From DAOOVD01 sp035369845 (GTDB lineage: Bacteria > Bacillota > Desulfotomaculia > Desulfotomaculales > Pelotomaculaceae), in contig DAOOVD010000072.1 in the NCBI GenBank assembly GCA_035369845.1, positions 1 to 9,228 of the forward strand: DNA of 9,228 bases, in the 5' to 3' direction. Every line of letters starts with the position of its first letter. Position 1 is the stretch's first letter. Below are positions 5,459-9,228 of this stretch, piece by piece. Below the pieces are notes generated by a model that did no database searches, was not told where the DNA came from, and was given only the letters and a program-made list of their open reading frames with translations. The translations under genes were made by a program, and so were the position numbers.

Positions 5459-6979
5459 ATGGAAAACACTAGCGGCCAGATGGTCACTTTTTACTTGGAC
5501 AAGGAGCTTTTCGGCATCGAGCTGACGTACGTAAAGGAAATTATTCGCCTGCCTGAAATGGTGCGGGTGCCCGGCACCCCCACTTATTTCTCCGGTCTGG
5601 CCAACCTGCGAGGCAACCTTTTGCCGGTGATAGACGGGCGCAGGCGCTTCAGCCTGCCGGACGCGGCGGAAACAGACGCCACCAGGGTGGTGGTGCTTGA
5701 ATACCGGGGAGAAACTATAGGCTATACAGTGGACCGGATGTCGGAAGTAATCAATCTGGAAAACGCCACGGAGGACACCCTGCGGGCTGCCCAGGGAAGG
5801 GAGGACCTGATCTCCAGAGTAATCAAAATGAATGACGGCAGCGCCATGGTGATGGTGATCAATATTGAGGTGATGTTCCCGCGCCTGGAGGAAGCCGGGC
5901 CGAAGAATTATTCTGGGGTGGCGGTACAAGAAAGAGTAGATGAGGCTGCCGGCCGGGAGGATTTGAAGCAGTTTGTGGGCTTCAAACTGGCGGACGAGGA
6001 GTACGCCGTGGCCATCGATACGGTGCAGGAAATAGTCTGGGTGCCGGAACAGATTTCCCGGTCCCCCGGCTTTCCCCACTACATGGACGGCCTTTTCTCG
6101 CTGCGCCAGCGCACCGTGCCCATGCTGAACCTGCGGCGGTTCTTCGGCCTGCCGGACAGGCCTTATGACGACCGGTCCAGGGCACTTGTGCTGAGCCTCA
6201 AAGACGGCGACAAAAAGACAGTTTTCGGCCTGGGTGTGGACTCCATCACCGAGGTCCTGCGCTTTACGGTAGAAGAGATCGAGCCGCTGCCGGAACTGCT
6301 GAGGGGAGAGGCTACCAGAAACCTTACCGGCGTCTGCAAGCTGGGAGAAGGAAAGCGGCTGATCTACCTGCTGGACCCCTGCAGCATCCTGGCCGAGGGG
6401 GAAATTAGCCTGGACGGGGCCGGCGATGAAGAAGGGGAGGCGGCTCTGGAGCGAAGGGCCGTCAGCGAGGAGCAGTTTGTCATCTTCCACCTGCAGGAGG
6501 AGGATTATGCCGTCACCATTCAGAGCGTGAAGGAAATCATCCGCCTGCCGGAAATCGTCAGGGTGCCCAGGGCGCCGGCCTACGTGGAAGGCGTGATCAA
6601 TATCCGTGGCGCCATCCTGCCGGTGGTCAACCTGAGGTTGAAGCTGGGCCTTCAATCCAAGGAGAGCGACGACCGGTCCCGTATTGTAGTAGTGGATTTA
6701 AACGGCGTTTCAACCGGTCTCGTTGTGGACGCCGTGCGGGAGGTGCGCAAGATTTCTGCCGACCAGATCGCTCCGGTGCCGGAGGTGCTTAAGGCACACC
6801 TGGATACGGGTTACCTGCATGGCGTGGTCAGGCCGGCGGATTCGCAGCGGTCTATACTGCTTTTAGACCTGAAAAATATTTTGACCGGCGCCGAGCAAAA
6901 GGAAGTGGCGCAAGTAGCGGCGGACTTCGCAGGAGGAATAAAGGAGGATGCGAAGGAAGACCCGGGTGCTGATCGTTGA
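5459..6979 (+). CDS. cheW: CheW coupling protein with three fused CheW domains
   Basis: CheW links receptor tips to the kinase CheA in the signalling array. This 506-residue protein holds three copies, about residues 7-142, 169-313 and 338-477, joined by acidic or charged linkers; a single CheW has about 150 residues. Domains 1 and 3 are alike (VKEIIRLPE at 25-33 and at 357-365) and keep the Arg-Gly after the N-[LI] motif (NLRG at 49-52, NIRG at 381-384). Domain 2 is diverged: VQEIVWVPE at 189-197, and SLRQ at 214-217 with Gln in place of the conserved Gly. The start is the ATG at 5459, 7 nt after AAGGGAGG; a TTG at 5441 would add six residues but overlaps that site. The gene overlaps cheB by 32 bp. 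CheW identity is certain; separate jobs for the domains are inferred. Confidence 0.94.
   Translation: MENTSGQMVTFYLDKELFGIELTYVKEIIRLPEMVRVPGTPTYFSGLANLRGNLLPVIDGRRRFSLPDAAETDATRVVVLEYRGETIGYTVDRMSEVINLENATEDTLRAAQGREDLISRVIKMNDGSAMVMVINIEVMFPRLEEAGPKNYSGVAVQERVDEAAGREDLKQFVGFKLADEEYAVAIDTVQEIVWVPEQISRSPGFPHYMDGLFSLRQRTVPMLNLRRFFGLPDRPYDDRSRALVLSLKDGDKKTVFGLGVDSITEVLRFTVEEIEPLPELLRGEATRNLTGVCKLGEGKRLIYLLDPCSILAEGEISLDGAGDEEGEAALERRAVSEEQFVIFHLQEEDYAVTIQSVKEIIRLPEIVRVPRAPAYVEGVINIRGAILPVVNLRLKLGLQSKESDDRSRIVVVDLNGVSTGLVVDAVREVRKISADQIAPVPEVLKAHLDTGYLHGVVRPADSQRSILLLDLKNILTGAEQKEVAQVAADFAGGIKEDAKEDPGADR
6931..6947 (+). promoter_or_regulatory. Double Shine-Dalgarno site for cheB inside the end of cheW
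   Basis: AGGAGG at 6931-6936 lies 11 nt before the ATG at 6948, while a second, perfect AAGGAGG at 6941-6947 touches the ATG directly. The next in-frame alternative, a GTG at 6966, is 18 nt past the second site. The ATG served by the first site is the best choice, with coupling to cheW translation likely because the genes overlap. Confidence 0.5.
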
Positions 6980-8039
6980 TGATTCTGCTTTGATGCGCAA
7001 GTACCTGCGGGAAATCATCGAGGAGGACCGCGAGTTGGAAGTGGCGGGGGTGGCGCGGGACGGCAGGGAAGCGGTGGAGATGAATCTTGCCCTAGAGCCC
7101 GACGTGATCACCATGGATATCAACATGCCGCGCCTGGACGGCCTCACGGCAATCCAATACATTATGGCCCAGCGCCCGTGCCCGGTGCTGGTGGTGTCCT
7201 CCCTTACCCAGAAAGGGGCGCTGACCACCTTTGAGGCCCTGGAACTGGGGGCGGTGGATTATGTGCCCAAGCCGGACGGCACTGTGTCCCTGAACATAAA
7301 AAATGTCACCCAAGAGATCCGGGACAAGATCAAGGCCGTCCGGCGGGTGCGGGTAGGGGCCATGAAATTTAAGCAAAAGGCTGGTCCGGTTCCGGGAGGG
7401 ACTGCCCCGGCCGGGGCCCCGCCAGCTAAAGCTGGCAGGCCTGCGGCTGCACCCGGAGAAGGCGAAAAACTGGTGTTAATTGGTGTTTCTACCGGTGGCC
7501 CGAAGACACTAATGGAAATACTGCCCCTATTGCCGTCTAATTTCAGCGCACCGATAGTAGTTGTGCAGCACATGCCTGAAAGCTTCACCCGCCCCTTTGC
7601 CGAGCGTTTGGACCGGGAATGCCGGGTTGAGGTCAAGGAGTCAGCAGAAGGTATGCCCCTCGAATCCGGTCAGGCGGTGGTGGCCCGGGGAGGAGTGCAC
7701 CTGAGGGTTGACCGCCGTCCCGGCGAGAAGATTTGCAGGCTGAGGCACTCCCACCGGCCCGCCGGTGTCCTTTACAAACCTTCGGTAGAAGTAGCTTTCC
7801 GCTCGGCACTGGAGTGCGTCGATGCAAAAAAGCTGGTGGCGGTGCTGCTGACCGGTATGGGCGACGACGGGGCAGATGCCATGGTGGACATAAGGCGGGC
7901 TGGTGGGCTGACCATAGCCGAGGCCGAAGAGACGGCGGTGGTATGGGGAATGCCGGGCGAAGCGGTGAAAAGGGGTGGAGCTGAACTGGTTTTGCCTCAT
8001 TACGCCATTGCCGGGGCTTTGATCGAGGCCGTGCAGTGA
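6948..8039 (+). CDS. cheB: Chemotaxis methylesterase/response regulator CheB
   Basis: CheB removes methyl groups from receptors, and amidates from glutamines, once CheA phosphorylates its receiver domain. The 363 residues fit the family. The receiver domain is about 5-125, with acidic residues D11 and D12, phospho-acceptor D57 (ITMDINMP) and K108 in the VPKP motif at 106-109. A Pro/Ala/Gly-rich linker spans about 143-170. The esterase domain is about 173-362, with the catalytic triad Ser181 (GVSTGG at 179-184), His208 (VVQHMP) and Asp307 (GMGDDGAD). All key residues are present, so both activities are expected. It overlaps cheW by 32 bp; the start choice is discussed under the binding-site entry. 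Its target is most likely the tandem receptor encoded upstream. Confidence 0.96.
   Translation: MRRKTRVLIVDDSALMRKYLREIIEEDRELEVAGVARDGREAVEMNLALEPDVITMDINMPRLDGLTAIQYIMAQRPCPVLVVSSLTQKGALTTFEALELGAVDYVPKPDGTVSLNIKNVTQEIRDKIKAVRRVRVGAMKFKQKAGPVPGGTAPAGAPPAKAGRPAAAPGEGEKLVLIGVSTGGPKTLMEILPLLPSNFSAPIVVVQHMPESFTRPFAERLDRECRVEVKESAEGMPLESGQAVVARGGVHLRVDRRPGEKICRLRHSHRPAGVLYKPSVEVAFRSALECVDAKKLVAVLLTGMGDDGADAMVDIRRAGGLTIAEAEETAVVWGMPGEAVKRGGAELVLPHYAIAGALIEAVQ
7405..7436. repeat. Two adjacent GC-rich inverted repeats in the cheB linker
   Basis: CCCCGGCCGGGG at 7405-7416 is a perfect 12-base palindrome. GCCAGCTAAAGCTGGC at 7421-7436 is a 6-bp stem with a TAAA loop. Both encode the flexible linker between the receiver and esterase domains. 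This may just reflect Pro/Ala/Gly codons, but the second stem would be stable in mRNA. Confidence 0.5.
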
Positions 8040-8060
8040 ATACTTAAAATAGAGCAAATG

Positions 8061-8067
8061 GGGAGGG
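8061..8067 (+). promoter_or_regulatory. Ribosome binding site deciding the cheY start
   Basis: GGGAGGG lies 8 nt before an in-frame GTG at 8076. The in-frame ATG at 8058 sits upstream of this site and has only a weak AGAG before it. The GTG start gives the usual CheY beginning (MSRILIIDDS), so it is preferred. Confidence 0.65.
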
Positions 8068-8075
8068 TAAAGGAT

Positions 8076-8435
8076 GTGTCCAGGATCCTGATCATAGATG
8101 ATTCATTTACTGCGCGCCAGTATTACCGCGAAGTGCTGGAGGGTGCTGGGCACCAGGTGGAGGAGGCGGCCAACGGCTACGAGGGACTGGAGAAAGTTTA
8201 TGCCGGGAAATTCGACATCCTGCTGGTAGACGTAAACATGCCCAAGATGGACGGCTACAGCTTTCTCAAGGAGGTCCGTCGGGCCGGAGACCTGGAACCG
8301 GTGCCTGCCCTGATGATTACCACCGAGGCCGGGGTGGGGGACATGGACCGCGGCTTTAGGGCCGGGTGCAACATGTACTTGGTGAAGCCCGTAGAGCCGG
8401 CGGAACTGCTGGCTTACGTCGAAATGCTAGGGTGA
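8076..8435 (+). CDS. cheY: Single-domain response regulator CheY
   Basis: This 119-residue receiver domain receives phosphate from CheA and diffuses to the output machinery, in flagellar systems the motor switch. Acidic pair D8/D9, phospho-acceptor D52 (LVDVNMPKMDG), T82 (the switch Thr), Y101 (the switch aromatic) and K104 (LVKP) are all in place, so it should be a working switch. There is no output domain. I chose GTG at 8076 on the ribosome binding site; using ATG at 8058 would add six residues (MGRVKD). It lies 36 bp after cheB and 6 bp before cheA. Whether its target is a flagellar motor, pili or another protein cannot be told from this window. Confidence 0.92.
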   Translation: MSRILIIDDSFTARQYYREVLEGAGHQVEEAANGYEGLEKVYAGKFDILLVDVNMPKMDGYSFLKEVRRAGDLEPVPALMITTEAGVGDMDRGFRAGCNMYLVKPVEPAELLAYVEMLG

Positions 8436-8441
8436 TTTGAC

Positions 8442-9228
8442 ATGTCAGATTTAAAAAATATTTTTTTAGAGGAAGCAGAAGATCTGCTGGTCCAGATCGA
8501 ACCTCTAATCCTGGATCTAGAAAAGAAAGTGACGCCGGAACTCCTGGATGAACTTTTCCGGCTGGTGCATACTCTTAAGGGTTCCGCCGGTATCGCCGGA
8601 ATCAATGGTATAAGTAAACTGACCCACCGCCTGGAAGACCTCCTGGACGGGTTGCGGGATGGGGAGATTGAGGCTAGGCCAGGGCTGGTGGACTTGCTGT
8701 TGATAGGTTTTGACTATATCAAGGCCATGGTGGCTGACCTGGCCGGCGGGCAAGACCTCCCGCCCCCGGAGGAGTTGCTGGAGGAAATTGCTGCCTATAT
8801 CCATAGGAGACCGCCTGCACCCCGCTTTGCGGAAAAGAAAACAGAACAGCCTAAAACGGCCCCGGCACCGCTTCAGGCCGCTGTCCCGGAGGCGGCGGAA
8901 CATGCGGTGCCGGATGAGGTAAGGCGCTTCTTGCGGGACGAATTGCGCCGGGGCAAAAATGTCTATCACCTGACGCTGGATTTTGGCCTGGATTTTTTCC
9001 GTCAGGGGCATAATTTGGGCTACTTGCTGGAAGACCTGGCCGACCTGGGGACCATAGCCGGTCTCAAGGCAGACGGCCGCCGGGTGCCGGCCTTGTCCCT
9101 TCTTAATCCCGAAGACTACCACCTTGTGTTCACCCTCTACCTGGTTACCGGGGAAGACCGGGAGACGGTGGAAGAGACTTTTGTCTTCGTTAGCAGCGAT
9201 GAAAATAAAGTTATGGTAAGGCCGGTGG
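8442..9228 (+). CDS. cheA: Chemotaxis histidine kinase CheA, N-terminal part (truncated by window edge)
   Basis: CheA is the array kinase that phosphorylates CheY and CheB. Only the first 262 codons are inside the window; the frame is open to the last base. Residues 1 to about 100 are the P1 histidine phosphotransfer domain, with the phospho-accepting His43 in LVHTLKGSAGIAG at 41-53. A Pro/Ala/Glu-rich linker follows (about 105-150). Residues about 155-260 form an alpha/beta region with KNVYHLTLDF at 172-181 and NLGYLLEDLADLG at 191-203, which resembles the P2-type regulator-binding domain seen in many CheA proteins. Dimerisation, ATPase and CheW-like domains must lie beyond the edge. The start ATG follows AGGGTG with 7 nt spacing, and that site overlaps the cheY stop, suggesting coupling. 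P1 is certain; the P2 label is moderate. Confidence 0.92.
   Translation, partial: MSDLKNIFLEEAEDLLVQIEPLILDLEKKVTPELLDELFRLVHTLKGSAGIAGINGISKLTHRLEDLLDGLRDGEIEARPGLVDLLLIGFDYIKAMVADLAGGQDLPPPEELLEEIAAYIHRRPPAPRFAEKKTEQPKTAPAPLQAAVPEAAEHAVPDEVRRFLRDELRRGKNVYHLTLDFGLDFFRQGHNLGYLLEDLADLGTIAGLKADGRRVPALSLLNPEDYHLVFTLYLVTGEDRETVEETFVFVSSDENKVMVRPV

Noticed and set aside
5300..6655. Long open frame on the minus strand (about 451 codons) opposite the triple CheW
   Set aside because: The translation is rich in His, Gln and Arg without any recognisable motif. The + strand frame has three CheW domains, a ribosome binding site and proper spacing.
1..9228. CRISPR arrays, insertion sequences, tRNA or rRNA genes
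   Set aside because: I saw no regularly spaced repeats, transposase motifs, terminal inverted repeats or RNA gene signatures. The window is filled by the Che operon.

Overview
This window is almost entirely one chemotaxis-type signalling operon, all on the + strand. It runs from a non-coding leader into an HD-GYP/HEAT protein, then CheR, a membrane-anchored mini-receptor, a soluble receptor with two signalling domains, a three-domain CheW, CheB, CheY, and CheA, which runs off the right edge. The largest gap between genes is 77 bp. Two pairs overlap (HD-GYP/cheR by 13 bp, cheW/cheB by 32 bp) and no convincing terminator interrupts the series, so I read it as a single transcription unit.

The organism is probably a moderately GC-rich, Gram-positive anaerobe of the Clostridia, for example a Peptococcaceae/Desulfotomaculum-like lineage. 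This rests on strong purine-rich Shine-Dalgarno sites (GGGAGG, AAGGAGG types) 7-8 nt before most starts, a GTG start for cheY, and the general look of the proteins. It is an inference from style; no marker gene is present. The first 11 bases are all G, which looks like an assembly or contig edge.

Layout: 1-340 is a non-coding leader with a possible sigma-28/sigma-D-like promoter near 101-127. 341-1498 encodes a predicted cyclic-di-GMP phosphodiesterase with a HEAT-repeat tail. 1486-2307 is the methyltransferase CheR. 2325-3392 is a one-helix membrane-anchored receptor-like hub with a CheZ-like D-x3-Q motif and an N-x-E-x-F C-terminus. 3470-5413 is a soluble receptor made of two 300-residue signalling hairpins in exact register. 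5459-6979 is a fusion of three CheW domains. 6948-8039 is the methylesterase CheB, 8076-8435 is CheY, and 8442 to the end is the N-terminal part of CheA (P1 and a P2-like domain).

How the genes may work together: CheA should bind receptor tips through CheW and phosphorylate CheY and CheB, while CheR and CheB adjust receptor methylation. Two features set this apart from a textbook operon. Neither receptor has a recognisable ligand-binding domain, and the scaffold proteins are internally multiplied (two receptor tips in one chain, three CheW domains in one chain). With a cyclic-di-GMP enzyme at the head and no CheC, CheD, CheX or CheV in view, the cluster could be a cytoplasmic or membrane-associated array linking internal state to cyclic-di-GMP and CheY. 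That last step is a hypothesis. The individual enzyme assignments are solid.
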